A DNA stretch of 64,000 nt from Leptospira ilyithenensis. Lineage in GTDB: Bacteria; Spirochaetota; Leptospiria; Leptospirales; Leptospiraceae. The stretch spans positions 124,001 to 188,000 of the forward strand of contig NZ_RQHV01000061.1 of assembly GCF_004771005.1 (NCBI RefSeq), given 5' to 3'. Shown here one piece after another: positions 35,644 through 45,204 of this stretch (the first letter of the stretch is position 1; each line of letters begins with the position of its first letter). Both the position numbers and the translations under genes were made by a program. The notes under the pieces are model-generated. The model saw only the letters and a program-made list of their open reading frames with translations, was not told the origin of the DNA and ran no database searches.

Positions 35644-36992
35644 TCTTCTTTCATTTGAAGAAAAAATTTCATAAATATCAGATATTCTTAACCGTATTCT
35701 TTCTGGTCTGGTCCATTCGTTTGCTATGGATCGGTTTGTACGGAGTGGACGTTCCCTTTTGGGATCAGTGGGATGGTGAGGCGGATTCCATTTATTTGCC
35801 CATTCTTCGGGGCGATTATGATCTCAAGCATTTGATTTCCCAACACAATGAACATCGGATTTTCTTTACCAGGATCCTGAGCATCGTCATCTTTTTGTTA
35901 AATGGACATTGGAATACTGTTCTTGTGATGCAGATACAGGCAATGATTCCCGGTGCAATCGCAGGTTTTCTTGCACAAACTTTTTGGAAGATCAACCGCT
36001 CTTATTCTGCTTGTTTGGGGATTGCCGTTTATTTTGCCGCTCCTTTGGGAACGGAGAATATGTTATGGGGATTTCAAAGTCAGTTTTACTTTATGGTTTT
36101 GTTTTCCGTTATCTCCATCTATTATTCTTCTTTCGGAGAATCAAATAGGAAATTCGTTCTATCGGCCTTTGTGTTTTCCGTATTTGCTTTTTTTAATATA
36201 GCAAGCGGAGCATTGGTAGCATTTGTCATATCTGTTGTTTCCTGTTTGAAACTAATCTTTGGTCTTTCAGAAGATAAAAAGAAAACGATTCTTATCTCTA
36301 TCTCATTTCTATTATTATTTGTTTTTGAAATATTTTTTACAAAATTGCCTTCCGGGCACGAAGAACTTCACGCTTCGGATTATCATACTTATTTGAATTC
36401 CTTATCGTTATACATGGGTTGGCCGGGTATAAATAAAATCGGATTCGGTTATTATATTCACGGATTTACCTTTTCTTTATTTTTTATTATCCTGATTTTT
36501 AAAAGGGAAAAACTAAAAAACCCGTATGTTCAATATCTGATAAGTTTGCAGATTTGGATTTATGCACAAATTCTATTGCTTGTATATGCAAGAGGAGGCG
36601 GCTCTGAAGCAAATATTGCAAATCGTTATTTGGACATACTATCCCTTGGTCCGTTATTTACTTTTTTTATCCTTATCTGTTTGTTAAATCGGAAACGGAT
36701 AATCCTATTTGCAAATCTTTCCTTCTTATTGTTATCTATTGTTTTTACCAATCGGGTAATAAGAGAAGGTTTTATCGAAAGGGCGAGTTTGTTTTTGCAA
36801 AGGGAAAAGATGTTATCCGTTTTGGTGACTGCCAAACGGATGGAGGCAAAGGAAAAAGGTTCCTCCTTACCGTTCCTTCTTGCGAAAACACCCGTATTGG
36901 AATTGCCTTATCCTGATGCGACCCGATTGCATATGTTACTGACCGATCCGTTATTTGATAAGATGATGCCGATTTTGTCTTATCGGGAATGA
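35640..36992 (+). CDS. Polytopic membrane protein, GT-C-like
   Basis: A 450-residue protein with about ten membrane segments. The first large loop has GVDVPFWDQWDGEADS and LISQHNEHRIFFTR, an acidic and His-rich region at the place of a GT-C active site. The gene overlaps the DPM1-like GT2 by ATGA, so the two are translationally coupled. This suggests the GT2 loads a sugar on polyprenyl phosphate and this protein transfers it outside. The 3' end faces a convergent gene across a hairpin at 37049-37072. Confidence 0.6.
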   Translation: MIFFHLKKKFHKYQIFLTVFFLVWSIRLLWIGLYGVDVPFWDQWDGEADSIYLPILRGDYDLKHLISQHNEHRIFFTRILSIVIFLLNGHWNTVLVMQIQAMIPGAIAGFLAQTFWKINRSYSACLGIAVYFAAPLGTENMLWGFQSQFYFMVLFSVISIYYSSFGESNRKFVLSAFVFSVFAFFNIASGALVAFVISVVSCLKLIFGLSEDKKKTILISISFLLLFVFEIFFTKLPSGHEELHASDYHTYLNSLSLYMGWPGINKIGFGYYIHGFTFSLFFIILIFKREKLKNPYVQYLISLQIWIYAQILLLVYARGGGSEANIANRYLDILSLGPLFTFFILICLLNRKRIILFANLSFLLLSIVFTNRVIREGFIERASLFLQREKMLSVLVTAKRMEAKEKGSSLPFLLAKTPVLELPYPDATRLHMLLTDPLFDKMMPILSYRE

Positions 36993-37048
36993 TCTTCCGG
37001 ATATTATCTTCTAAGGGAACATCAGAAAGTGGAATAAGGATAATTGGA

Positions 37049-37072
37049 ATTGTTTGAGATGTTTCAAACAAT
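37049..37072. terminator. Inverted repeat between convergent genes, possible bidirectional terminator
   Basis: A perfect 9-base inverted repeat, ATTGTTTGA and TCAAACAAT, with a 6-base loop. It lies at the shared 3' ends of 35640-36992 (+) and 37064-37801 (-), and its right arm covers the stop codon of the minus-strand gene. The stem is AT-rich and has no long T-run, so termination activity is uncertain. Confidence 0.4.
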
Positions 37073-37801
37073 AAACTCGAAGAGTTTGGTAAAGTATTTG
37101 GAATAGATTTTAAAATAGTTTGTTTTGATTCCCAACCCGTCACAGGCTTGTTTGATTTCCTTGTTGATGATCAGATTGCTTTTGAATCCTTTTGTACTTT
37201 CCCCGCCTGTTTGCATAATGACCCAAGTTTCGGGTATGTATTTATAATGGATGTTAGCTTGGAAAAAACGGGCAAGCAGTTCGAAGTCGGCGGCGATTTT
37301 GAATTTTATATCGAATACTCCCAATCGGTCATAAACTTCTTTTTTTGCATAAAAACTTGGATGAGCGGGCATTTTGCCGAAGGCAAAATCTTTCGGTTTG
37401 AAGTTGCCGGATTTGTATTTACGAATTAATTTTCCAGATGAATTTATAAAAATAATATCGGCAAAGACCGCATCTATATCTTCTTTGGAGAATGTTTCCG
37501 CAATCCTGGCCAATACGAAATCATCAGCAAATCTGTCATCGGAATGAAGTAGGCCAATCACATCGCCCGTTGCAGCACGGAGACCTTTGTTCAAAGCATC
37601 GTAAATCCCTTTGTCAGGTTCCGAGATAAATCTTTGTATCTTGTTTCCGTAGGATTGTATTATTTCCTTCGTTCCGTCTTTCGATCCGCCGTCCACAATG
37701 ATATATTCGATCGTTATATTTTTTTGAGCGAGGACTGACTCAATACATTGACGGATTGTATCTTTTCTATTATAAACAGCTGTTATGATGGAGATCTTCA
37801 T
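37064..37801 (-). CDS. Family 2 glycosyltransferase (WcaA-type)
   Basis: A soluble 245-residue GT2. It has ISIITAVYNRKDTIRQCIES, VDGGSKDGTKEII, SEPDKGIYDALNKGLRAA and LLHSDDRFADDFV. MPAHPSFYAKKEVYDRLG matches the acceptor-side block of the family. It is oriented against its neighbours and is flanked by a convergent membrane-protein gene and a divergent dehydrogenase gene. Similar to 26094-26933. Sugar specificity is unknown. Confidence 0.9.
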   Translation of the reverse strand: MKISIITAVYNRKDTIRQCIESVLAQKNITIEYIIVDGGSKDGTKEIIQSYGNKIQRFISEPDKGIYDALNKGLRAATGDVIGLLHSDDRFADDFVLARIAETFSKEDIDAVFADIIFINSSGKLIRKYKSGNFKPKDFAFGKMPAHPSFYAKKEVYDRLGVFDIKFKIAADFELLARFFQANIHYKYIPETWVIMQTGGESTKGFKSNLIINKEIKQACDGLGIKTNYFKIYSKYFTKLFEFIV

Positions 37802-37884
37802 TCAAGTTCTATTGGTAAGAAAAATGAAAATGGATTGTTTTAACAATGTTTTTATTTATAAATGTTTAAGAAAAGAAAACGACT

Positions 37885-38874
37885 ATGAAACCTTTTAAGA
37901 TTTTCGTATCTACCTTCCCATTTGGTAAAGTAGACCCTAGTCCTCGTAATTTATTAAAGGAGGAAGAGGGTGTGGAAATTATTTATAATCCTCTTTCCCG
38001 TAAACTTTCCAAGTCCGAGATTGCCGAATTTGCATCTGATTGCGACGGATTGATTGCGGGAACGGAAGATCTGAGTGAATTGATTTCCGGGACTTCCAGG
38101 TTGCAGTTGATTTCGAGAGTGGGGATTGGGCTTGACAGTGTGGATTTATGGAAGTGCAAGGAAAAAAACATTAAGGTCTGTTATACGCCAGATGCGGTTA
38201 CTATGGCAGTTGCAGAGTTGACGATCGGACTTATTCTCGCTTTAACCCGTAGAGTGGGACTTGCTGATCGTGAGATTCGTGGTGGAAAATGGATACGACA
38301 TTTTGGAAAAAGACTAGGCGAATCTATAATTGGACTTATCGGATTCGGTAGAGTCGGAACAAATGTCGCCCGACTTCTTTTGCCCTTCGGTGCTAAGATT
38401 CTTGTGAATGATAAAAAGGATATTGTTTCGGAAATGCAATCTCTCGCGGATTTGGGACTTGATATTCATTTCGCATCGAAGGAAGAAATTTATTCCGGAT
38501 CGGATGTGATCAGCTTGCATGTTCCCGCTTATCAACTGACTAGGGAGCTTGTCAATAAAGAGAGTTTGAAGTTTTTTAAACCGGATTCGTTTCTTATCAA
38601 TACTGCGCGAGGAGAACTTGTGAATGAAAATGATCTGTATGAATGTTTGAAACAGGGAAAAATCGCAGGTGCTGCATTGGACGTTTTTGAAAAAGAGCCG
38701 TATAACGGAGATTTTGTTTCTCTGGACAATGTGATTTTGACTCAACACATGGGTTCCTGTTCTTATGATTGCAGATTGAATATGGAAAAACAGGCGGCGG
38801 AAGATATGATTCGTTTTAAAAAAGGTCTCCCTTTGTTACGCGAAGTGCCTATGTCGGAATACGAATACCAATGA
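37885..38874 (+). CDS. D-isomer-specific 2-hydroxyacid dehydrogenase (SerA-like)
   Basis: A 329-residue NAD-dependent dehydrogenase. The NAD-binding fold is IGLIGFGRVGTNVARLLLP near residue 150. Catalytic residues are seen as Arg in NTARGELVNENDL, Glu in DVFEKEPYNGD and His in LTQHMGS. An N-terminal substrate domain and C-terminal helix complete the classic layout; there is no ACT domain. In a surface-glycan locus it may make a hydroxyacid used as a glycan decoration, but it could be ordinary serine metabolism. Its stop overlaps the next gene's start by 4 bases, so it is coupled to a membrane GT-C-like protein. Confidence 0.85.
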   Translation: MKPFKIFVSTFPFGKVDPSPRNLLKEEEGVEIIYNPLSRKLSKSEIAEFASDCDGLIAGTEDLSELISGTSRLQLISRVGIGLDSVDLWKCKEKNIKVCYTPDAVTMAVAELTIGLILALTRRVGLADREIRGGKWIRHFGKRLGESIIGLIGFGRVGTNVARLLLPFGAKILVNDKKDIVSEMQSLADLGLDIHFASKEEIYSGSDVISLHVPAYQLTRELVNKESLKFFKPDSFLINTARGELVNENDLYECLKQGKIAGAALDVFEKEPYNGDFVSLDNVILTQHMGSCSYDCRLNMEKQAAEDMIRFKKGLPLLREVPMSEYEYQ

Positions 38875-40568
38875 GGCAAATACTATTTTTTATGAATTTT
38901 ATTTCAAGATATCCTTTTATTATATTTTTGATTGTTTCGTTGCCTTTGACGTTTTTGTTAGCACCCGATTACGGGATTTCCTATGACGAAACATTTCATA
39001 AAAATTACGGAAACTTTATCATTGAGTATTATATGTCTTTCGGTAAAAATCCCGTTGCAGTATCTTATATAGATCTGTTTTATTACGGCGGATTCTATGA
39101 TGTGATTTCACAAATATTTACAAATTCAATTTTATACTTATTCAATTCGGATTCCATTTATGAAGTGAGGCATTTTTTCAACGGATGGATCGGGCTTCTC
39201 GGATTTTATTTTGTATATAAAATCTGTGAAATTTCTTTTTCCAAACGAGTGGGGCTTTTGGCATATATTTTTCTTTTGGGAATTCCAGAATACACAGGTC
39301 ATATTTTTTTTAATCCTAAAGATATTCCGTTTTCCAGTTTTTATATCGGTGCTGTTTATTTTTTCATTCGTTACACCAAATTAAAATCTCCTAAGTTGAC
39401 CGATTTTCTTTTGTTTTCCGTTTTTACCGGCTTTGCCATTGGGGTTCGGATTTTGGGAATTTTACTTTGGCCTATTTTCGGTTTGTTCCTTCTTTCGTTT
39501 CATTATCGTAAGGATTCGAATTTAAAAGATAATTTAAAGATCTTGCTATCAAAAGGATTACAGTTCTTTGTTATCTCATATACAACTGCTCTTCTTTTCT
39601 GGCCTTACTTATTAAAGTCTCCAGTCTTGAATGCAATTCGGACTTTTAAGACCATGTCTCAATTTCCATGGGCGGGTCCGGTGATGTTTGCCGGAGAAAA
39701 AATCAAAGCTCCCGAAATAGGAAGAAAATATCTACCTACTTTCTTTGCTTATACTTTGCCGGATTATCTATTTCTGGTTTGTATCATCGGTTTGGGCATA
39801 TTGGCTTATTTGATTGTATTTAAAAAAGAATTTTTTAAAAATTTAAAAATTGATCAGGGCTTTTGGATATTAGTATTTGCAGGATTAGGTGCTCTTTTTA
39901 TCATTATATTGAAAAAGCCTGTTTTATACAACGGATACAGGCAGGTTTTTTTCGTATTACCGCCTATCATTTGTATTTTGGCAAAAGTTTTTTCAGATCT
40001 TATCGGTCAGCTTGATAAAAAGATTCGGGTTTTATCTCTAATTCTCATCGCTATTGCGATGGCGGATAGTTTTTATATCATGTACCGGATGCATCCTTAC
40101 GAATATATTTACTTCAACCGTACGTTTAGTTCGGGAATGGAAGAAGGTTGGAAAAAATTCGACTCCGATTATTGGGCAACCAGTATCAAAGAGGGAAGCC
40201 TTTGGTTGAAGAATCATTTAAAGAATGATCCGAGACAGGTAAGGGTTTCCAACTCGGCAACAGCAAGTCAGTCGGATTATTATTTCAACAAGCAGGAATT
40301 TTATAAATCCGAGTTGGAATACAGACAATTTGCAAGTTCTCGTACAAAGGCAAATTTATTCACGGACGAAAGTATGGAGAGGATTGGTCATTTTGATCTG
40401 ATGAAACATTCGGGAAAACAAAAATTCCTTTTTGCAAAAAGAGGGGCGCCTTCCGATTATTTATTAGCCACCAGAGTGCTCGATTTCTATAAAGAATACC
40501 CGGGAGACATCATTCATACAGTGGAAAGAATGGGGATTCCCATTCTTTATGTAATGAAAAGAAGATAG
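38871..40568 (+). CDS. GT39-family-like membrane glycosyltransferase
   Basis: A 565-residue membrane protein with about ten hydrophobic segments up to residue 400 and a soluble C-terminal domain of 150. After the first segment comes LAPDYGISYDETFHKNYG, with the Asp-Glu pair typical of the PMT/ArnT first loop, and FFNPKDIPFSSFYIG lies between later segments. It starts in ATGA overlap with the dehydrogenase gene and ends 2 bases before a convergent DPM1-like GT2. It probably transfers a sugar from a polyprenyl carrier to LPS or a surface protein. Confidence 0.75.
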   Translation: MRQILFFMNFISRYPFIIFLIVSLPLTFLLAPDYGISYDETFHKNYGNFIIEYYMSFGKNPVAVSYIDLFYYGGFYDVISQIFTNSILYLFNSDSIYEVRHFFNGWIGLLGFYFVYKICEISFSKRVGLLAYIFLLGIPEYTGHIFFNPKDIPFSSFYIGAVYFFIRYTKLKSPKLTDFLLFSVFTGFAIGVRILGILLWPIFGLFLLSFHYRKDSNLKDNLKILLSKGLQFFVISYTTALLFWPYLLKSPVLNAIRTFKTMSQFPWAGPVMFAGEKIKAPEIGRKYLPTFFAYTLPDYLFLVCIIGLGILAYLIVFKKEFFKNLKIDQGFWILVFAGLGALFIIILKKPVLYNGYRQVFFVLPPIICILAKVFSDLIGQLDKKIRVLSLILIAIAMADSFYIMYRMHPYEYIYFNRTFSSGMEEGWKKFDSDYWATSIKEGSLWLKNHLKNDPRQVRVSNSATASQSDYYFNKQEFYKSELEYRQFASSRTKANLFTDESMERIGHFDLMKHSGKQKFLFAKRGAPSDYLLATRVLDFYKEYPGDIIHTVERMGIPILYVMKRR

Positions 40569-40570
40569 AT

Positions 40571-41533
40571 TTATTTTTTCTTTTTTGAATTTGTTTTGAA
40601 ACCGATTGCCTCACTTACCAAATAAACCGGTCTTTGTTTCACTTCATGAAACACTCTGGCAATATACTCGCCCAAAACACCGATGCCTATCAACTGAATC
40701 CCACCTAAGAAAAGTACGATGACGATCGTCGAATCGTATCCCGGAACATCTATCCCTCGGATCAGAACCCGAATGATTCGAAAGATCAGATAAAAAAAAG
40801 CAAATCCGGAAACCGCAAATCCGATATAACTCCATATCTTCAATGGTATCGTGCTAAACATCAGAATTCCGTCCAAAGCAAAATTCCACAACTTCCAGTA
40901 ATTCCACTTCGTATTTCCTTCGAATCTGGCATCTCTATCATACTCGATGAACGTATGTTTGAATCCCACCCAGGCGAAGATCCCCTTCATAAATCTATTT
41001 CGTTCTCCCATGCTGTTGATCGCGTCTACCACCTTGCGATCGATTAGGCGAAAATCTCCCACGTCTCTCGGTATTTCCACATCACTCATGTAGCTGATGC
41101 TTTTGTAAAAAAAATTCGCAGTCAGTTTTTTGAACCAACTTTCCCCGGCCCTTTCCTTTCGTTTCGCGTAAACGACTTCATAACCTTCTTTCCATTTTTG
41201 AATCATATTGGGAATGATTTCGGGAGGATCTTGCAGATCGGAGTCAATGGGAATGACCATATCTCCGCTGCTAAAAGCAAGTCCGGCCGAAAGTCCCGCT
41301 TCTTTTCCGAAGTTTCTGGAAAAATTAAGTACCTTGATTTTCGGATTTCTTTTTTGTTCCGAAAGTAAAATGGATAAGGTATTGTCGCGACTTCCGTCAT
41401 TGATCGTAATGATTTCGTATGAGTAAGGGAGTTTGGAAAGAACGGATTCCACCCTTGAAAAAAATTCTTTCGCTCCGCTTTCTTCGTTATAAAAAGGGGC
41501 AATGATGCTGATTTGGGTAAGGTTGGATTTCAT
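40571..41533 (-). CDS. Family 2 glycosyltransferase, GtrB/ArnC-like with two C-terminal membrane segments
   Basis: A 320-residue enzyme. The GT domain has ISIIAPFYNEESGAKEFFSR, INDGSRDNTLSIL, NFSRNFGKEAGLSAGL and PIDSDLQDPPEIIPNMI. DVGDFRLIDRKVVDAIN and the two hydrophobic segments at about 235-260 and 270-295 match undecaprenyl-phosphate sugar transferases of the GtrB group. It is convergent with the GT39-like gene and divergent from the GT2 at 41632. It probably feeds one of the nearby GT39-like enzymes. Confidence 0.92.
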   Translation of the reverse strand: MKSNLTQISIIAPFYNEESGAKEFFSRVESVLSKLPYSYEIITINDGSRDNTLSILLSEQKRNPKIKVLNFSRNFGKEAGLSAGLAFSSGDMVIPIDSDLQDPPEIIPNMIQKWKEGYEVVYAKRKERAGESWFKKLTANFFYKSISYMSDVEIPRDVGDFRLIDRKVVDAINSMGERNRFMKGIFAWVGFKHTFIEYDRDARFEGNTKWNYWKLWNFALDGILMFSTIPLKIWSYIGFAVSGFAFFYLIFRIIRVLIRGIDVPGYDSTIVIVLFLGGIQLIGIGVLGEYIARVFHEVKQRPVYLVSEAIGFKTNSKKKK

Positions 41534-41631
41534 CGTTTACAAAGATTAGTATTTGAAACTTTCCGTCTTTGTCCAGAGATTCTTTGTTAAACCATTGACG
41601 ATATATAGCAAACACTAAATTAGTAATAACC

Positions 41632-42438
41632 ATGGCTTCATCTAAAATAAAAAAAACTACAAAATCACCGAAATCGAATTTACCAACTACTTCACTGATC
41701 ATTCCGATCTATAATGAAGCCGGTCATTTGTTGGAATTTTTAGAGAAGGTAGATGCTTTGAAAATCCCGACAGCGAAAGAATTGGTGTTCATTGATGATT
41801 GCTCTAAAGATGAATCCAGAACTATCTTGAAACAATTTTCTTTTCGTTCCGAGCATCAATTGATTTTCCAAGAGAAAAATCAAGGTAAGGGTGCTGCCTT
41901 ACGGAGAGGGATACAGGCGGCAAAGGGAGATATCATTATTGTTCAAGATGCCGATTTTGAATATGATATGGAAGAGATTCCGATGCTCATTGAACCTGTA
42001 GCATCAGGCAAAGCGGATGTTGTGTTCGGTTCCCGTTTCAAGAAGGACGGTAGACAAGTCCATCGTACGTTTCACTATCTGATCAATCGTTTTCTAACCA
42101 TCTTATCAAACTTTCTAAGCGGGCTTTATCTTACCGATATGGAAACTTGTTATAAAGTTTTTAAGGCAGAGATCATAAAAAACATTCATTTGGAATCGAA
42201 TCGGTTCGGATTCGAACCGGAGGTAACTGCAAAAGTAGGAAGATTGAAAGTCAGAGTTCAGGAATTTCCGATTTCTTACTATCCTAGAAATTATCTGGAG
42301 GGCAAAAAAATCACCTGGAAAGACGGAGTGGCGGCGCTTCGTCATATCATTTATTATAACTGGTTTGCGCCGAAAAAAGATTTTTTTACAAAAAACATTC
42401 CCGGGAAATACATCCCGCGAGGAGCTAACTGGCTTTAG
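41632..42438 (+). CDS. Family 2 glycosyltransferase, DPM1-like
   Basis: A 268-residue GT2 with a basic N-terminal tail of about 20 residues (Lys/Thr/Ser-rich). Then come TSLIIPIYNEAGHLLEFLEK, FIDDCSKDESRTIL, NQGKGAALRRGIQAAKGD, VQDADFEYDMEEIPMLI and GSRFKKDGRQVHRTFH. LTDMETCYKVFKAEIIKNI is typical of this group. No membrane helices follow. Its end is 2 bases from the end of the convergent GT39-like gene. It is likely a polyprenyl-phosphate sugar synthase. Confidence 0.9.
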   Translation: MASSKIKKTTKSPKSNLPTTSLIIPIYNEAGHLLEFLEKVDALKIPTAKELVFIDDCSKDESRTILKQFSFRSEHQLIFQEKNQGKGAALRRGIQAAKGDIIIVQDADFEYDMEEIPMLIEPVASGKADVVFGSRFKKDGRQVHRTFHYLINRFLTILSNFLSGLYLTDMETCYKVFKAEIIKNIHLESNRFGFEPEVTAKVGRLKVRVQEFPISYYPRNYLEGKKITWKDGVAALRHIIYYNWFAPKKDFFTKNIPGKYIPRGANWL

Positions 42439-42440
42439 GT

Positions 42441-43931
42441 TTATTTGGTAAGTACATAGACTTTGATTCCCCAAATGGGAATCATTTGCGAGCTACTTAC
42501 TTGTTTTTCAATTCGAACTCTTTCCGCTTCCGGAAAAACGGATTGCATATTCGACTCCACCAGAAATATTTTCCTGCCTTTGGGAATAGCTTTTAATATT
42601 TCCAAATCCAATTGATTTTCCTTTTTAGGAAATTCCAAAACACGCATATGATTGTGTTCCGGCATTTGTTGAAAATAATAATTAAAAAATCTGTCTTCTC
42701 CGTAAGAGTAGATACTTGATCCTTTTGCTTCATGTAACAGAAAAGATACTGTTTGTTTGTAATGCTCTTTGAAAGGTTTATAATAGCTTCGGGTAAAAGA
42801 AAAAATGAAAAACAAAGAAAAGAAACAAACTAAAGCGAGTTTTATGTTTCTTTTCGGTTTAACGAATATTTCTATCGTGATCGAAATGAACAAAATCAAA
42901 GGATAAGACAATACAAGCAAGTTTCTACCGGTAAGAACCGGTTTGTAGATGGAAATGATATTTGTTGTGGATAGAAACAAAAGGATGACTCCTCCCAAGA
43001 GATATAGATTTTCTTTGGTCGGGGAATTTGATTTGTCTTTTAAATAAGAAATAGCGGCCTTGAAATTGATTCCTATGGAAACGGAATATAACAGAAAACA
43101 AATCAATATGACCTGGATTCCTTTGTAAGGAAGCAGAAAAAAAGTGTAATTGAATATTTCGAAAAACACAAAAATACCCGTAGAAGGAATCCACGAAATC
43201 CGATCCGTTTGGGGCAAGAGAAAAACCAGTTTGTATATCTCGGGAAAATACAATAATAACTGTAGGACACCTGCCGTAATTAGTATGGGAATTTGTCTGA
43301 ATTCATTTTTTAAAACCAGATAAACCGACAAAACAAAGTAGAGATGCGCAGAATACAATAGCCCGAAGTAATGCGTGTAAGACGCCAAAGTCCCGAACAA
43401 TATAAAAAGACCGTAAGTTTTATAGTCGTTTCGTTTCTCGGAAGAGTTCTTTGCGATTTTTAAAAACCAGATTGTAGTAAGGATCGAAAAAAATACCAAC
43501 ATGGAATAGGATCTGGCTTCTTGGGAATAGTATACCGCACCGAAACTCGCTGATAAAAATAAAAATGAATAAAGATCCGAATCTTTTTTTGAAAAATAAA
43601 ATTTGATGATCAGCACAAGTAGGGATAAAATTCCGAAAAATGCGCTGAGTGACCTAACGGACGTAGGTGAGTTGGAAAAGTAATAAATCCAATAATGCAA
43701 TATGATTCCGTGCAATGGCGGATTCGTTTCCTGTTCGAACGTTTTTAAAGTATCCGAAAGATTCGGGAGGGACGAGTTCAATACGGAAAAAAGCTCATCA
43801 GCCCATAAGGATTGAATATCTATGTTGTGGGTTCTGAAATAGATGCCGATCAGGAGAAAAACAGGAATGATGACATATAAGGAAACTTTTTCATAACTAA
43901 GTGCAAAACGAACACCGGTTTTATTATTCAT
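42441..43931 (-). CDS. GT39-family-like membrane glycosyltransferase
   Basis: A 496-residue membrane protein with about ten segments. The first loop reads [19 protein letters not shown] followed by [18 protein letters not shown]. This is the classic ArnT/GT39 loop with the catalytic Asp-Glu pair and the NPPL motif. [20 protein letters not shown] matches the second conserved block. The C-terminal 100 residues are soluble. It would transfer a polyprenyl-linked sugar to LPS or a protein in the periplasm; DPM1-like enzymes on either side could supply the donor. Confidence 0.85.
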   Translation of the reverse strand: MNNKTGVRFALSYEKVSLYVIIPVFLLIGIYFRTHNIDIQSLWADELFSVLNSSLPNLSDTLKTFEQETNPPLHGIILHYWIYYFSNSPTSVRSLSAFFGILSLLVLIIKFYFSKKDSDLYSFLFLSASFGAVYYSQEARSYSMLVFFSILTTIWFLKIAKNSSEKRNDYKTYGLFILFGTLASYTHYFGLLYSAHLYFVLSVYLVLKNEFRQIPILITAGVLQLLLYFPEIYKLVFLLPQTDRISWIPSTGIFVFFEIFNYTFFLLPYKGIQVILICFLLYSVSIGINFKAAISYLKDKSNSPTKENLYLLGGVILLFLSTTNIISIYKPVLTGRNLLVLSYPLILFISITIEIFVKPKRNIKLALVCFFSLFFIFSFTRSYYKPFKEHYKQTVSFLLHEAKGSSIYSYGEDRFFNYYFQQMPEHNHMRVLEFPKKENQLDLEILKAIPKGRKIFLVESNMQSVFPEAERVRIEKQVSSSQMIPIWGIKVYVLTK

Positions 43932-44049
43932 AAATCTTAGTAGGAAATATCTATCAACCCGTTTTGTTTGTCACGATAAAAACGGATGTTTGCGCTCAAA
44001 ATTACAAGTTGACCATTCCGCCCCGAGATATTTTTTTACTGGTATCGCT

Positions 44050-45192
44050 ATGCCTCAGTTTTCCCTTATTTTACCTACTTACAATGAAAAGGAAAATCTA
44101 ATCCTCCTTCTTCCCAAATTGGTTGCTTTATTTAAATCGAAAAAGATTGATTATGAGATCATCGTCGTGGATGATGATTCACCCGATTTAACTTGGAAAT
44201 GGTTCCAGACAAAGGAAAAGGATTTTCCTTCCGTTCGGCTGATCCGCAGAATCCATGAAAAAGGATTGAGTTCTGCTGTCCTTACCGGAATGGCATCGGC
44301 GGCGGGGGATTATCTCGGTGTTATGGACGCCGATCTTCAACATGATGAAAACATTCTGCCCGAGATGATTTCAAAATTATCCGCTTCGGATATAGTGATC
44401 GGATCGCGCAGGGTGGATAATGGAAGTTATGGGGAGATGTCTTCCATACGAAAGTTTATCAGCTATTCGGCGGCGATGCTTGCAAAGATTTTTTTGCCAT
44501 TGCCTACGACTGATCCGATGAGCGGATTTTTTGCCCTTCGCAGGGAAGTTTTTGAAACTGCAAAATCCGAAATCAATCCCCGTGGATTTAAGATCCTGCT
44601 AGAGTTTTTGGGAAGGACCAAAAACCTGAAAGTGAGTGAAGTAGGTTACTCCTTTCGAAAAAGAAATCACGGCGAGACAAAACTTTCCGGTTCCGTGATG
44701 CAACAGTATCTGATTGCACTTTTCGAAATGCGATTCGGTTCTTATATTTCTTTGGAGTTCATTAAATATGGACTGACGGGATTGTCGGGAGTTATTGTAA
44801 ACTTAGGCGGTCAGTTTGTATATAACAACATTTTGGCGATTGATGTTGCAAACCAGATCAGATCCGCCATTTCCTTGCCTTCAGGCGCAATAGGATTCGG
44901 ATTCGAATTAAGCGTACTTACCAATTATTTATTAAACAATTTTTGGACTTTTTCGGATCGTAAAAATATCGGATTTATAGGCAATGCGATCGGATTTTTC
45001 AAATTCAACCTGATCAGTCTTCTCGGTTTTGTGATCCAATTTTCAACCTGGTTTTTTTTGGTTCAATACTTTCAATTGAATTACCCTGAGTTTTTAACAA
45101 GCTGGATCACTTATATGGGAAATGCAGTAGGAATCGTTCTGGCAACTGCAACCAATTATTTTTTAAACAGAAATTTTACATGGAAGTCATAA
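44050..45192 (+). CDS. Fusion of DPM1-like GT2 and GtrA-like flippase domain
   Basis: A 380-residue protein from ATG 44050; a TTG 60 bases upstream is a weaker choice. Residues 1-225 are a polyprenyl-phosphate sugar synthase: [49 protein letters not shown] and [15 protein letters not shown]. Residues 240-380 carry four hydrophobic segments starting [20 protein letters not shown] and ending [13 protein letters not shown], the GtrA pattern. GtrA proteins are thought to flip the lipid-linked sugar. The membrane protein right after it would then be the third (transferase) part of a gtr-type module. Confidence 0.93.
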   Translation: MPQFSLILPTYNEKENLILLLPKLVALFKSKKIDYEIIVVDDDSPDLTWKWFQTKEKDFPSVRLIRRIHEKGLSSAVLTGMASAAGDYLGVMDADLQHDENILPEMISKLSASDIVIGSRRVDNGSYGEMSSIRKFISYSAAMLAKIFLPLPTTDPMSGFFALRREVFETAKSEINPRGFKILLEFLGRTKNLKVSEVGYSFRKRNHGETKLSGSVMQQYLIALFEMRFGSYISLEFIKYGLTGLSGVIVNLGGQFVYNNILAIDVANQIRSAISLPSGAIGFGFELSVLTNYLLNNFWTFSDRKNIGFIGNAIGFFKFNLISLLGFVIQFSTWFFLVQYFQLNYPEFLTSWITYMGNAVGIVLATATNYFLNRNFTWKS

Positions 45193-45204
45193 ACTACTCT
45201 ATTC

